NCBI GenBank assembly: GCA_944322305.1
Contig: CALUOP010000005.1
Coordinates: 62,001 to 126,000 of the forward strand
Source of the DNA: an uncultured Coriobacteriaceae bacterium
GTDB taxonomy: Bacteria > Actinomycetota > Coriobacteriia > Coriobacteriales > Coriobacteriaceae
DNA length: 64,000 bases
Reading direction: 5' to 3'
In this document: positions 24,560-32,750 of the stretch, piece by piece
Layout of the letters: every line of letters starts with the position of its first letter
Numbering within the stretch: position 1 is the stretch's first letter
The notes under the pieces: model-generated
What the model saw: the letters and a program-made list of their open reading frames with translations, nothing else
Database searches by the model: none
What the model was told of the DNA's origin: nothing
Translations under genes and position numbers: made by a program

Positions 24560-26026
24560 ATGAAGATCTACAACAGCAAAACGCATAAAAAAGAGGAGTT
24601 CCGCCCCATCGAGGAGGGCAAGGTCCGCATGTACGTGTGCGGCCCAACCGTCTACGACAACATCCACATCGGCAACGCGCGCACCTTTATCTCCTTTGAC
24701 GTGATCCGCCGCTGGCTTGTCGCCGCGGGTTACGAGGTCACGTTCGCGCAGAACCTCACCGACGTGGACGACAAGATCATCAACCGCGCTAACGAGCAGG
24801 GACGCACCGCGGCCGAGGTGGCCGAGGAGTTCTCGAGGAAGTTCATCGACATCATGCGTGCCGCCAACGTGATGGACCCGGACGTGCGCCCGCGCGCCAC
24901 CAAGGAGATCGGTCCCATGATCGGCATGATAAAGACGCTGATCGAGGGCGGGTACGCGTACGCGGCCGACAACGGCGACGTGTACTTCTCGGTGAGAAGC
25001 GACCCGTCGTACGGCGAGGTGTCCGGCCGCAAGATCGACGACCTCATGGTGGGCGCGCGCATCGCCGCCGGCGAGGCCAAGCGCGATCCGCTCGACTTTG
25101 CGCTGTGGAAGGCCGCCAAGCCCGGCGAGCCCAGCTGGCCGAGCCCGTGGGGGCAGGGGCGCCCGGGCTGGCACACCGAGTGCGCGGCGATGGTGCACCG
25201 CTACCTGGGGACGCCGATCGACATCCACGGCGGCGGCTCCGACTTGGCCTTCCCGCATCACGAGAACGAGTGCGCCCAGGCCACCTGCGCTTGGCACGAG
25301 GGATTCGCCAACACCTGGATGCACACCGGCATGCTGCTGGTGGACGGCGAGAAGATGTCCAAGAGCCTAGGCAACTTCTTCACGCTCGAGGAGGTGCTGC
25401 GCGATCACAGCGCGGCGGCTTTGCGCCTGCTTATGCTGCAGACGCACTACCGCAGCCCGCTGGACTTCTCGTGGGAGCGCCTGGAGGGCGCCGAGAACTC
25501 GCTGGCGCGCATCGCCGGCACGGTGAAAAACCTTAAGTGGGCGGTGACGCACGCGGAGGGTGCGGCGGACGCCGAGCTGGCGGCGGGACTGGTGAGCGCA
25601 ACCGAGCGCGCCTCCGCCGAGTTCGAGGCGTGCATGAACGACGACTTCAACACCGCCGGCGCGTTGGCGGCATACTTCCAGCTGGTGACCGAGGCCAACA
25701 CCTACCTCGACCAAGCAGGTTCGGCCGTGGACGAGGAGGCGGCGACGGTGTGCGCGGTGTCGATCGCCGGCGCGCTCGCCATCTTGGGCGTCAAGCTGCC
25801 CGAGATCGAAGAGCCGCTGCCCGTGGGGCTGCTCGGCGTGGCCGCGGGCCTGGTTGGTTACACCGGCGATGACGTGGACGAGGCGGCCGAGAAGATCCTC
25901 GCCGCCCGCGCCGAGGCCCGCGCCGCCAAGGACTGGGCGCGTGCCGACGCCATCCGCGACCAGCTGCGCGACATGGGCCTGGCCATCGAGGACACCGCCG
26001 CCGGCAGCCGCATCAAGCACGCGTAA
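24560..26026 (+). CDS. cysS: Cysteinyl-tRNA synthetase
   Basis: A 488-residue class Ia synthetase. The HIGH signature is HIGN (36-39) in YVCGPTVYDNIHIGNART. Cys27 and the CAAMVHR and HHENE regions supply Zn ligands. KMSKS is intact (about 265-269, GEKMSKSLGN). The C-terminal DALR-like helical domain follows, with an insertion rich in Ala/Glu. The start is the ATG seven bases after GAGGAGG; the frame is open further upstream but only through the leader hairpin. It is followed by rlmB and rae1, as in Bacillus subtilis. Confidence 0.96.
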   Translation: MKIYNSKTHKKEEFRPIEEGKVRMYVCGPTVYDNIHIGNARTFISFDVIRRWLVAAGYEVTFAQNLTDVDDKIINRANEQGRTAAEVAEEFSRKFIDIMRAANVMDPDVRPRATKEIGPMIGMIKTLIEGGYAYAADNGDVYFSVRSDPSYGEVSGRKIDDLMVGARIAAGEAKRDPLDFALWKAAKPGEPSWPSPWGQGRPGWHTECAAMVHRYLGTPIDIHGGGSDLAFPHHENECAQATCAWHEGFANTWMHTGMLLVDGEKMSKSLGNFFTLEEVLRDHSAAALRLLMLQTHYRSPLDFSWERLEGAENSLARIAGTVKNLKWAVTHAEGAADAELAAGLVSATERASAEFEACMNDDFNTAGALAAYFQLVTEANTYLDQAGSAVDEEAATVCAVSIAGALAILGVKLPEIEEPLPVGLLGVAAGLVGYTGDDVDEAAEKILAARAEARAAKDWARADAIRDQLRDMGLAIEDTAAGSRIKHA

Positions 26027-26077
26027 ACCGGCTTGAGCGGGTCAGATGGGGACGGATCCATTTCAACCCCTTTTGCC

Positions 26078-26125
26078 AGCCGGGGCCGCTGCCGAGAAGT
26101 TCGGCAGCGGCCCCGGCTGCATTTT
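26078..26125 (+). terminator. Terminator after cysS
   Basis: An 18-bp perfect stem (AGCCGGGGCCGCTGCCGA with its complement ending GGCCCCGGCT) with loop GAAG, followed by GCATTTTG. A GGGGACGG word at 26048-26055 recalls the 64-bp repeat family. Confidence 0.85.
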
Positions 26126-26135
26126 GGGAGTGAGA

Positions 26136-26198
26136 AAGCATCGCACAACTGACAAAAATGGCGAGAAAAGCTCCCCCTTTGTCAGGTGTGCGATGCTT
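26136..26198. repeat. 63-bp inverted-repeat element before rlmB
   Basis: 18-nt arms match at 17 positions (AAGCATCGCAC outermost) around a 27-nt loop containing GGCGAGAAAAGC. There is no U-run on either side, so it is not a simple terminator. Confidence 0.75.
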
Positions 26199-26314
26199 TG
26201 GGGGCGCGGGGCCTGCTTGGTGCGCGGCGATTGCGTGCCTGGCTCGCTGCCTTCGCTTTGCGTGCCGGACGCCTTCGGTATACTGGGAGGGTGAAAAGGG
26301 CGAAAGGAACAGCA

Positions 26315-27388
26315 ATGCAGCATAAGCGGCAGGGACAACGCAAAAACCGGCAGGGGGGCACGCAGCGCCCGCAGCAACCGGGTGACCAGGCGCGCCCTCG
26401 CAAGCAGCGGGGATCCTCCGCCGCTGATGCGTACGGCAGCCGCATGCGCAACGCAGATCGCAGCAAAGGACGCAAAGCCGCAGGCTCTTCGCGTTCGGAC
26501 CACGCGCGGGGCAAGGGCGGCGCCGGCCGCTCGGGTTCGGTGGGGGCCGGGGCCGCGTCGCCCCGCAACGCCAACGGCACATATATAGAGGGGCGGCGCG
26601 CAGCTGCCGAGGCGCTGCGCAGCGGCTTTCCCGTTAAACGGGCGCTTATCGCCCAAGATGCGAAGGCGGACGAGAACCTCGCACGCTTGGTGTACGAGCT
26701 GCGCCAAGCAGGCGTGCCGTTCAAGGAGGTGCCGCGCGCGCAGCTTGAGCGCATCTCGAGCCACGGCGCTCACCAGGGCATCGTGCTGGAGGCAGCGCCG
26801 TTTCCCTATGCCCCGCTGGAGGACATCCTTGCCCGCGCCGGCCAGGGTTCCGCGCTCGTGGTGGTGCTCGACCACGTGACCGACGAGGGAAACTTCGGCG
26901 CCATCGTGCGCTCGGCCGAGGTCGTGGGCGCTGCGGGCGTGATTATCGCCAACAAGCGCGCGGCGGCCGTAGGCGTGGGTGCGTACAAAACCAGCGCGGG
27001 CGCCGTCATGCACCTGCCCATCGCGCAGGTGCCCAACCTTCCCGCAGCGGTTGAGCGCCTCAAAGAGGCCGGCTTTTGGGTGGGCGGCTCGTCCGAGCAC
27101 GCGCGCGAGAGCGTGTGGACGGCGCCCTTGACGGGCCGCATCGCGCTGGTGATGGGCTCGGAGGGCTCGGGCATCTCCCGCCTCATGCTCGAGAAGTGCG
27201 ACTTTTTGGTAAAGCTGCCGCAGCGCGGGGCCACCGAGAGCCTGAACGTGGCGCAGGCCGCCACCGTGATGTGCTATGAGTGGCTGCGCGCCAACCAAGC
27301 CGAGCTGCTGGCCGACGGCGATGCGCCGGGCGGTGCCGCTCACGGCGGTTTGGGCGAGGATGCCGCTAGCGAGGGGGCGGACGCCTAG
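26315..27388 (+). CDS. rlmB: SpoU/TrmH-family rRNA 2'-O-methyltransferase (RlmB-like)
   Basis: A 357-residue protein. The first 90 or so residues are basic and low-complexity (Arg, Gln, Gly, Ser-rich), probably RNA-binding. Then comes the substrate-binding domain beginning YIEGRRAAAEAL, and the SPOUT methylase with the knot motifs DHVTDEGNFGAIVRSAEVVG, LVMGSEGSGIS and SLNVAQAATV. Family members methylate the ribose of 23S rRNA G2251; the exact site here is inferred from family and context (downstream of cysS). The acidic tail is not conserved. The start is the ATG after GAAAGGAAC. Confidence 0.9.
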   Translation: MQHKRQGQRKNRQGGTQRPQQPGDQARPRKQRGSSAADAYGSRMRNADRSKGRKAAGSSRSDHARGKGGAGRSGSVGAGAASPRNANGTYIEGRRAAAEALRSGFPVKRALIAQDAKADENLARLVYELRQAGVPFKEVPRAQLERISSHGAHQGIVLEAAPFPYAPLEDILARAGQGSALVVVLDHVTDEGNFGAIVRSAEVVGAAGVIIANKRAAAVGVGAYKTSAGAVMHLPIAQVPNLPAAVERLKEAGFWVGGSSEHARESVWTAPLTGRIALVMGSEGSGISRLMLEKCDFLVKLPQRGATESLNVAQAATVMCYEWLRANQAELLADGDAPGGAAHGGLGEDAASEGADA

Positions 27389-27389
27389 C

Positions 27390-28133
27390 ATGAGCAAGCG
27401 CAACAAGAAAAAGGCCAAGCGCTTTGGCGCGGGATCGGCCAAGCCGGTCGTGGACGCCAGCACGTTTGGTGCCGGCAACGCGTTCAGCAGTGTCGCCGCC
27501 GGTGTGCCGAGCGCGGCGGGATCCGGCGCGGCGAACGGTGCGCTGCGCCGCGAGGCGGGCGTGAGCCCGTACGGCACGGGCCGCGGGGCGCGGAAGCGCC
27601 CGCTGTTGGTGGTGGACGGCTACAACGTTATCTACGCCACGCCGCGCTACGAGGCGCTGGTGTACCACGACACCGCCGGCGACCCGCTCAGCCGCGACGT
27701 GTACCCGCGCGCCCGCGAGGCGCTTATCTCCGACGTGGCGGCGTTTGCCCAGGCCAGCTATGACGCTGTGGTGGTGTTCGACGGCGCAGGCAACAAGAAC
27801 CCCGACCGTCCCAACCTGTCGCAGGCCGGCGTGCAGGTGGTTTTCTCTCCTCCGGGGGTATCGGCTGACCGGGTGATCGAGCAGCTGTGCACCGACGCGC
27901 GTGAGGCTGGCCGCGCCGTGACTGTGGCTACAAGTGACGGCACCATCCAGGCGGTGGCGATGGGCAAGGGCGTGACGCGCATCTCGGCGCGCATGTTCAC
28001 CGCCGAGATCGACGCTGTGAACGCAAGCGTGCAGCGTGAGATGGACGAAACCCCGCCCATGAAGCTCACACTAGCCGATCGCCTGAGCCCCGAGGCGCGT
28101 GCCAAGCTGGCCTCTCTGCGGGATCGGGGCTAG
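27390..28133 (+). CDS. rae1: NYN-domain endoribonuclease, Rae1/YacP family
   Basis: 247 residues. The first 65 or so are basic and low-complexity. From residue 70 the NYN (PIN-like) fold reads LLVVDGYNVIYA with the first catalytic Asp, then VVVFDGAG, and later VATSDGTIQ with further acidic residues. In Bacillus subtilis Rae1 (YacP) cuts mRNA in the ribosomal A site. It starts one base after the rlmB stop (TAGC ATG), so it is translated from the same mRNA. The gene pair rlmB-yacP is conserved in Firmicutes; the mrnC gene normally before it is missing. Confidence 0.9.
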   Translation: MSKRNKKKAKRFGAGSAKPVVDASTFGAGNAFSSVAAGVPSAAGSGAANGALRREAGVSPYGTGRGARKRPLLVVDGYNVIYATPRYEALVYHDTAGDPLSRDVYPRAREALISDVAAFAQASYDAVVVFDGAGNKNPDRPNLSQAGVQVVFSPPGVSADRVIEQLCTDAREAGRAVTVATSDGTIQAVAMGKGVTRISARMFTAEIDAVNASVQREMDETPPMKLTLADRLSPEARAKLASLRDRG

Positions 28134-28195
28134 TTGGGGCAGGGCCTGCGCGCTGCACAGGCGGCGCGCCCGGTCGTGGATAAGCTTCGAAGCGC

Positions 28196-28224
28196 TTGCG
28201 GTTTTACGCGCGCAACGATATTCT
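28196..28224 (+). promoter_or_regulatory. Promoter for tRNA-Thr (UGU)
   Basis: TTGCGG and TATTCT with a 17-bp spacer, 42 bp before the tRNA. Confidence 0.65.
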
Positions 28225-28265
28225 TAACAAGCTCGCGTCGGGTGATACACCCGCGCGTCAACCAA

Positions 28266-28340
28266 GCCAGCGTGGCTCAACGGTAGAGCAAGTGATTTGT
28301 AATCACTGGGTTGCGGGTTCGATTCCTGTCGCTGGCTCCA
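28266..28340 (+). tRNA. tRNA-Thr (UGU)
   Basis: Acceptor stem GCCAGCG/CGCTGGC. The anticodon stem AGTGA/TCACT holds TTTGTAA, giving anticodon TGT. The T-arm has GGTTCGATT. CCA is encoded. Confidence 0.95.
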
Positions 28341-28409
28341 GACGAGAAAGAAGGCCTGCCCGTTTGGGCAGGCCTTTCTCGTCTGGAGCCAGCGACAGGA
28401 ATCGAACCC
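28315..28409. repeat. Large palindrome duplicating the tRNA-Thr 3' end in inverse orientation
   Basis: The last 26 nt of tRNA-Thr plus 10 nt of flank (28315-28350) recur as an inverted copy at 28374-28409. Between them is a GC hairpin AAGGCCTGCCC-GTTT-GGGCAGGCCTT (28351-28376) followed by TTT, which is the tRNA terminator. The left arm has two extra bases near the centre. Confidence 0.88.
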
Positions 28410-28410
28410 T

Positions 28411-28623
28411 ATTGAGGGCGCGAAGCTGAGAAAACGCGGAGGAACGACTCTATAAGAGATTCGTTCCAGCTCGGGCGCGCCGCTCACATGCCGTTTGAGT
28501 TCGCTTCACAACGTCACCACGATTTACGTTGGCAGACCATGCGACAAACACCCCACTGTACCTGCGGAATCGCCAGCAAAAAAGTTTTTTGCAAAAGAGG
28601 TAACGCCCGGTGGCGTGTTATAG
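28411..28623. other. Intergenic region upstream of the tRNA-tuf promoter
   Basis: About 210 bp with no gene. AGGAACGA...TCGTTCC (28440-28467) is a small inverted repeat, and AAAAAAGTTTTTTGCAAAAG (28577-28596) is an A/T tract directly upstream of the promoter that could act as an UP element. Confidence 0.4.
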
Positions 28624-28652
28624 TTGACAGGGGTACGGCGGTTGCCTAATAT
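28624..28652 (+). promoter_or_regulatory. Strong sigma-70-type promoter for the tRNA-tuf operon
   Basis: A perfect TTGACA and TAATAT are separated by 17 bp. It is the best consensus promoter in the window and sits 57 bp before tRNA-Tyr. Confidence 0.85.
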
Positions 28653-28709
28653 ACTTCCTGCTTGAAGTGAGCGGGCCAAACAACCCGGTCGCCGAGGGCA
28701 ATGATAGTT

Positions 28710-28794
28710 GGGAGTGTGCCCGAGTGGTTAATGGGGACGGGCTGTAAACCCGTTGGCTCTGCCTACCAAGGTTCGAATCCTTGCGCTCCCACCA
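28710..28794 (+). tRNA. tRNA-Tyr (GUA)
   Basis: A class II tRNA with long variable arm. Acceptor stem GGGAGTG/CGCTCCC. The anticodon loop CTGTAAA gives GTA. CCA is encoded. First gene after the strong promoter. Confidence 0.95.
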
Positions 28795-28798
28795 TCAA

Positions 28799-28874
28799 GC
28801 CTGTATAGCTCAGTCGGTAGAGCACTTCGTTGGTAACGAAGAGGTCACCAGTTCAAGTCTGGTTGCAGGCTCCA
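28799..28874 (+). tRNA. tRNA-Thr (GGU)
   Basis: Acceptor stem GCCTGTA/TGCAGGC. The anticodon stem CTTCG/CGAAG around TTGGTAA gives GGT. CCA is encoded. Four bases after tRNA-Tyr. Confidence 0.95.
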
Positions 28875-28878
28875 GCAC

Positions 28879-28955
28879 GGCGGTGTAGCTCAGTTGGTTA
28901 GAGCACACGGTTCATACCCGTGGCGTCACTGGTTCGAATCCAGTCACCGCTACCA
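28879..28955 (+). tRNA. tRNA-Met (CAU)
   Basis: Acceptor GGCGGTG/CACCGCT with a G-U first pair. The anticodon stem CACGG/CCGTG around TTCATAC gives CAT. It lacks the C1-A72 mismatch and GGG/CCC anticodon stem of initiator tRNA, so it is elongator Met; a lysidine-modified tRNA-Ile2 is the alternative. Confidence 0.9.
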
Positions 28956-29047
28956 TGGTTACCCTGCGGCCTCCTCGTAAAACAGGGGGTCGTTGTGTAA
29001 GAAGGACAGGTGTTCCCGTAAGGGGCAACCTCAAAGGAGGAGGCTTC

Positions 29048-30238
29048 ATGGCCAAGCAGAAGTTCGAGCGCACTAAGCCGCATGTTAACATCGGCACCAT
29101 CGGTCACGTTGACCACGGCAAGACCACGCTGACCGCAGCAATCACCAAGGTTCTCTCCGAGACCGAGGGTTGCAAGGCCGACTTTACCGCCTTCGAGGAC
29201 ATCGACAAGGCTCCCGAGGAGCGCGAGCGCGGCATCACCATCTCCGTTGCTCACGTCGAGTACGAGACCCCCACGCGTCACTATGCTCACGTTGACTGCC
29301 CTGGTCACGCTGACTACGTGAAGAACATGATCTCTGGTGCTGCCCAGATGGACGGCGCTATCCTCGTTATCGCCGCTACCGACGGCCCCATGGCTCAGAC
29401 CCGCGAGCACATCCTGCTCGCCCGTCAGGTCGGCGTGCCCTACATCGTCGTCTTCCTGAACAAGTGCGACATGGTCGACGATGACGAGCTCATCGAGCTC
29501 GTTGAGATGGAGACCCGTGAGCTCCTCTCCGAGTACGACTTCCCGGGCGACGACCTGCCCGTCATCAAGGGCTCCGCTCTGGGCGCCCTGAACGGCGAGG
29601 AGAAGTGGGTCGAGTCCATCCGCGAGCTCATGAAGGCCGTGGACGAGTACATCCCGACCCCCGAGCGCGACGACGCCAAGCCCTTCCTGATGGCTATCGA
29701 GGACACCATGACCATCTCCGGCCGTGGTACCGTTGCCACCGGTCGTGTTGAGCGCGGCACCCTCAAGCTCAACGAGCCCGTCGAGATCGTCGGCATCAAG
29801 GAGACCCAGTCCTCCGTTGCTACCGGCATCGAGATGTTCCGCAAGACCATGGACTTCTGCGAGGCTGGCGACAACGTCGGCATCCTGCTCCGCGGTATCA
29901 AGCGCGAGGACATCGAGCGCGGCCAGATCCTCTGCAAGCCGGGTTCGGTTACCCCGCACACCAACTTCAAGGGCGAGATCTATGTTCTGACCAAGGAGGA
30001 GGGCGGCCGTCACACCCCGTTCTTCAACGGTTATCGTCCGCAGTTCTACTTCCGCACCACCGACATCACCGGCACCGTCAAGCTGCCTGAGGGCGTCGAG
30101 ATGGCTATGCCCGGCGACCACGTGACCATCGAGGGCGACCTCATTCACCCGATCGCCATGGAGGAGGGCCTGCGCTTCGCTATCCGCGAGGGCGGCCACA
30201 CCGTCGGCTCCGGCGTTGTTACCGAGATCCTCAAGTAA
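29048..30238 (+). CDS. tuf: Elongation factor Tu
   Basis: A 396-residue GTPase that delivers aminoacyl-tRNA to the ribosome. G1 GHVDHGKT (19-26), G2 in [12 protein letters not shown]3 DCPGHADY and G4 NKCD are all intact. The beta-barrel domains 2 and 3 are complete. The start is the ATG after AAAGGAGGAGG. It lies 93 bp after tRNA-Met and very probably shares the transcript of the three tRNAs. It is not next to fusA/rpsL, but upstream of rpmG-secE-nusG. Confidence 0.98.
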   Translation: MAKQKFERTKPHVNIGTIGHVDHGKTTLTAAITKVLSETEGCKADFTAFEDIDKAPEERERGITISVAHVEYETPTRHYAHVDCPGHADYVKNMISGAAQMDGAILVIAATDGPMAQTREHILLARQVGVPYIVVFLNKCDMVDDDELIELVEMETRELLSEYDFPGDDLPVIKGSALGALNGEEKWVESIRELMKAVDEYIPTPERDDAKPFLMAIEDTMTISGRGTVATGRVERGTLKLNEPVEIVGIKETQSSVATGIEMFRKTMDFCEAGDNVGILLRGIKREDIERGQILCKPGSVTPHTNFKGEIYVLTKEEGGRHTPFFNGYRPQFYFRTTDITGTVKLPEGVEMAMPGDHVTIEGDLIHPIAMEEGLRFAIREGGHTVGSGVVTEILK

Positions 30239-30273
30239 CAACTCCTTCGTGCTTTATTAGTGCGAACGATAAA

Positions 30274-30304
30274 AGCCCGACCCCAAAAGGGTCGGGCTTT
30301 TTTA
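30274..30304 (+). terminator. Terminator after tuf
   Basis: AGCCCGACCC-CAAAA-GGGTCGGGCT followed by a T-run. Confidence 0.95.
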
Positions 30305-30658
30305 TGCAGCTCCAGAGGAAGGTCAGCAACGAGCAGATTGTGATCCAGGGTTCGGGACGGCTAAAGTGTGTTCTGCGAGCGACTCAATCCGGAATTCGAT
30401 CTCCTCGTCTCGTGGAAAGTCCGCAGTAAAACAACGTCTCAGCCACCCTGACCAAGCATCAACCGCTTACGTTCCACCAAACGTAAGCCCTCCCGCGTTA
30501 CAGATCTTCGCGTGCAGGCAGGGTCGGGGGGATGAAATTCCGAAATCTGATATCGGGCAGATTTCGGAATTTCATCCGCCAAGCCCGCCACCGGAACCAA
30601 GAAGATCGTGCGCCAAATATGGAGCGTATCTGCAGAGCTTCTCATCTAGGAACTTATC
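30305..30658. other. Gap between tuf and rpmG with two strong hairpins
   Basis: 354 bp without a convincing gene and of lower GC than its surroundings. It contains GCTTACGTT/AACGTAAGC (30465-30488) and the 20-bp perfect inverted repeat at 30530-30577. Short open frames exist on both strands, but none shows an RBS or a recognisable domain. Confidence 0.5.
30530..30577. repeat. 20-bp perfect inverted repeat
   Basis: 30530-30549 (GGATGAAATTCCGAAATCTG) and 30558-30577 are perfect complements around the 8-nt loop ATATCGGG. AT-richer than its surroundings. No T-run on either strand. Confidence 0.9.
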
Positions 30659-30687
30659 GTTGACGGGGCAGGTAGGGGATGGTAATG
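30659..30687 (+). promoter_or_regulatory. Promoter for rpmG-tRNA-Trp-secE-nusG
   Basis: TTGACG and TAATGT with a 17-bp spacer, 43 bp before the rpmG start codon. Confidence 0.75.
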
Positions 30688-30729
30688 TACTAACCCGTGC
30701 CCGCGTAAGGGTAAATTTTAGGAGGATAC

Positions 30730-30879
30730 ATGCGTACTATGATTACTCTGGCGTGCACCGAGTGCAAGCGCCGCAACTATACGACCACCAAGAACAAGTC
30801 CACCATGCCTGAGCGCATGGAGATCAAGAAGTACTGCCCTTGGTGCCGTCATCACACGCTGCACCGCGAGACCCGCTAG
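30730..30879 (+). CDS. rpmG: 50S ribosomal protein L33 (bL33)
   Basis: A 49-residue ribosomal protein of the Zn-binding type. CTEC (9-12) and CPWC (36-39) are the paired Cys motifs. The sequence ends HHTLHRETR as in most L33. RBS GGAGG. It lies 13 bp before tRNA-Trp, with which it must be co-transcribed. The gene order rpmG-secE-nusG is conserved widely. Confidence 0.95.
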   Translation: MRTMITLACTECKRRNYTTTKNKSTMPERMEIKKYCPWCRHHTLHRETR

Positions 30880-30891
30880 GGTATTAAACAT

Positions 30892-30967
30892 ACGCCAGTA
30901 GTTCAATTGGTAGAGCATCGGTCTCCAAAACCGAGTGTTGAGGGTTCGAGTCCTTCCTGGCGTGCCA
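30892..30967 (+). tRNA. tRNA-Trp (CCA)
   Basis: Acceptor ACGCCAG/CTGGCGT. The anticodon stem TCGGT/ACCGA around CTCCAAA gives CCA. CCA end is encoded. It lies between rpmG and secE on the same transcript. Confidence 0.95.
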
Positions 30968-30976
30968 GTCTTTAAT

Positions 30977-31003
30977 CCGTAAGCCTCCTCGTGAGGCTTA
31001 CGG
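30977..31003 (+). terminator. Hairpin between tRNA-Trp and secE (processing site or attenuator)
   Basis: CCGTAAGCCTC pairs with GAGGCTTACGG. It is followed only by TTTC, so full termination is doubtful. It may help release the tRNA or limit readthrough into secE. Confidence 0.55.
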
Positions 31004-31043
31004 TTTCTTAGGGTCGGGAGAGTTTTTCTCGGAGGTAGCCATC

Positions 31044-31475
31044 ATGGCGAGCAACAAGAAGAAAAAGAAGGGCCAGCAGAAGCCCGCTCAGGGTGCCTCT
31101 GCGCAGACGGCTCCTGTTGCTGCTAAGCAGAAGGCGTCGCAGGAGAAGCAGGCTGCTCCCGAGCCCAAGAAGAAGGGGCTCTTCAAGTCCAAGGCCGACA
31201 AGGACAACAAGGCTGCGGCCAAGAAGGATACCGCTTCCAAGTCCAAGGGTTCCAAGAAGGCCAAGAACGCCAAGCCCACTTTCTTCGGCCGCATCAAGAA
31301 CTACTTCTCGGCTGTCAAGACCGAGATGCATCGCGTGGTGTGGCCTTCTAAGCAGGAGCTGATCAACTACTCCGTGGCGGTTGTCGTCTCCCTTATCGTG
31401 GTTGGCGTGGTTATCGCCGTGCTCGACCTCGTGATCGGTGAGGGTCTGGTTCTCTTCGCGGGGCTGAGGGGGTAA
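31044..31475 (+). CDS. secE: Preprotein translocase subunit SecE
   Basis: 143 residues, more than twice the length of the minimal single-helix SecE. The first 80 or so are Lys/Ala-rich and disordered. The conserved amphipathic segment [27 protein letters not shown] (about 81-107, shown by [15 protein letters not shown]) and one membrane helix (about 112-132) follow. It clamps SecY in the Sec translocon. RBS GGAGG. It is 4 bp from nusG. Confidence 0.93.
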   Translation: MASNKKKKKGQQKPAQGASAQTAPVAAKQKASQEKQAAPEPKKKGLFKSKADKDNKAAAKKDTASKSKGSKKAKNAKPTFFGRIKNYFSAVKTEMHRVVWPSKQELINYSVAVVVSLIVVGVVIAVLDLVIGEGLVLFAGLRG

Positions 31476-31479
31476 CGCA

Positions 31480-32016
31480 ATGGCTAAGCATTGGTACGTT
31501 GTTCACACCTACTCTGGATACGAGAACCGCGTCAAGACCGACCTCGAGCATCGCATCGAGGCCATGGGGATGCAGGACTACATCTTCGATATCCAGATCC
31601 CGACCGAGCGCGTAACCGAGATCAAGGAAGGCGGCAAGCGCGAGACCAAGGACGCCAAGGTGCTTCCGGGTTACGTGCTGGTTCGCATGGAGATGAACGC
31701 CGACGCGCGCTCCTGCGTGCGCAACACCCCCGGCGTCACCGGCTTCCTCGGTGCCGCCGACAACCCCGCGCCGCTTTCGCGCGAGGAGTACAACAAGATC
31801 ATGAAGCGCTCCAACGTTGGCAAAGCGCCCAAGCGCACGGCGGTGGGCATCGAGGTCGGTACCTCGGTGCGCGTCACGTCCGGCCCGTTGGCAGACTTCG
31901 ACGGCCAGGTCTCCGAGGTTAACGCCGAGGCTGGCAAGGTCAAGGTCACGCTGCTCATCTTCGGGCGCGAGACCCCGGTTGAGCTTTCGTTTGACCAGGT
32001 GGCTGCGATCTCGTAG
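31480..32016 (+). CDS. nusG: Transcription termination/antitermination protein NusG
   Basis: A 178-residue NusG. The N-terminal NGN domain starts [17 protein letters not shown] and carries [12 protein letters not shown]. The C-terminal KOW domain begins [16 protein letters not shown] (about 127-142). It couples RNA polymerase to ribosomes or Rho. It follows secE by 4 bp and precedes rplK. Two-domain structure only; no extra actinobacterial insertion is seen. Confidence 0.96.
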   Translation: MAKHWYVVHTYSGYENRVKTDLEHRIEAMGMQDYIFDIQIPTERVTEIKEGGKRETKDAKVLPGYVLVRMEMNADARSCVRNTPGVTGFLGAADNPAPLSREEYNKIMKRSNVGKAPKRTAVGIEVGTSVRVTSGPLADFDGQVSEVNAEAGKVKVTLLIFGRETPVELSFDQVAAIS

Positions 32017-32024
32017 CCGCCGAG

Positions 32025-32058
32025 ACGGCCGGGGAGCGGGAAGCCTCTCCGCGGCCGT
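32025..32058 (+). terminator. GC hairpin after nusG
   Basis: ACGGCCGGGGAG pairs with CTCTCCGCGGCCGT with one bulge. No T-run. The remaining 150 bp before rplK show no clear promoter, so partial readthrough or an rplKA leader is likely. Confidence 0.45.
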
Positions 32059-32206
32059 AGCTGTTGCCCTTCTTACCTGCACGCTGGGTGAGACGGGCTT
32101 TCTGCTCAGACGTTCGCGCGCTTGCTTTCCTGTGGACGGGTGCTTCTAGCAACTGCGCTGACGATACGTACAACCTACACGTTCGGTAAGTAAGAAGGGA
32201 CACGTC

Positions 32207-32635
32207 ATGGCTAAGAAAGTCGCGACCGTCATCAAGCTTCAGATCCCCGCTGGCGCTGCCAACCCGGCTCCGCCCATCGGCCCCGCCCTCGGTGCTGCCC
32301 AGGTCAACATCATGCAGTTCTGCCAGGCGTTCAACGCCGCCACGCAGGAGCAGAAGGGCGACATCATCCCGACCGTCATCACGGTTTACGAAGATCGCTC
32401 CTTCGACTTCATCTGCAAGACCCCGCCGGCGGCCCAGCTCATCAAGAAGGCCCTCGGCCTCAAGAGCGGCTCCGCGGTTCCGCAGCGCGACAAGGTCGGC
32501 CAGCTCTCCCAGGCTCAGCTGACCCAGATCGCCGAGACCAAGATGCCCGACCTCAACGCCATCGACCTCGAGGGCGCCAAGGCCATCATCGCTGGCACCG
32601 CCCGCTCCATGGGCGTCACCATCGCCGAGGACTAA
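32207..32635 (+). CDS. rplK: 50S ribosomal protein L11
   Basis: A 142-residue L11. The N-terminal domain has the proline-rich switch [16 protein letters not shown] (19-34), and the C-terminal rRNA-binding domain includes [14 protein letters not shown] and the ending ARSMGVTI. It is part of the GTPase-associated centre. RBS AAGAAGGGA. It is paired with rplA 115 bp downstream. Confidence 0.97.
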   Translation: MAKKVATVIKLQIPAGAANPAPPIGPALGAAQVNIMQFCQAFNAATQEQKGDIIPTVITVYEDRSFDFICKTPPAAQLIKKALGLKSGSAVPQRDKVGQLSQAQLTQIAETKMPDLNAIDLEGAKAIIAGTARSMGVTIAED

Positions 32636-32750
32636 GGCTCGCACACTTGTGTTTCCAGCGCGTCGGGAACGGCTCGGCGCGCTTTGCGTGCAATCCGGCA
32701 CGCACATATGTGGGAGGGCACAGGCCCGTTGACCACAGGAGGTATTGAGA

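Noticed and set aside
28879-28955. Initiator tRNA-fMet
   Set aside because: It has a G-U first pair and no GGG/CCC anticodon stem; the initiator hallmarks are missing.
30366-30812. 148-residue open frame between tuf and rpmG
   Set aside because: It passes through two perfect hairpins, the rpmG promoter and rpmG in another frame. No domain or RBS.
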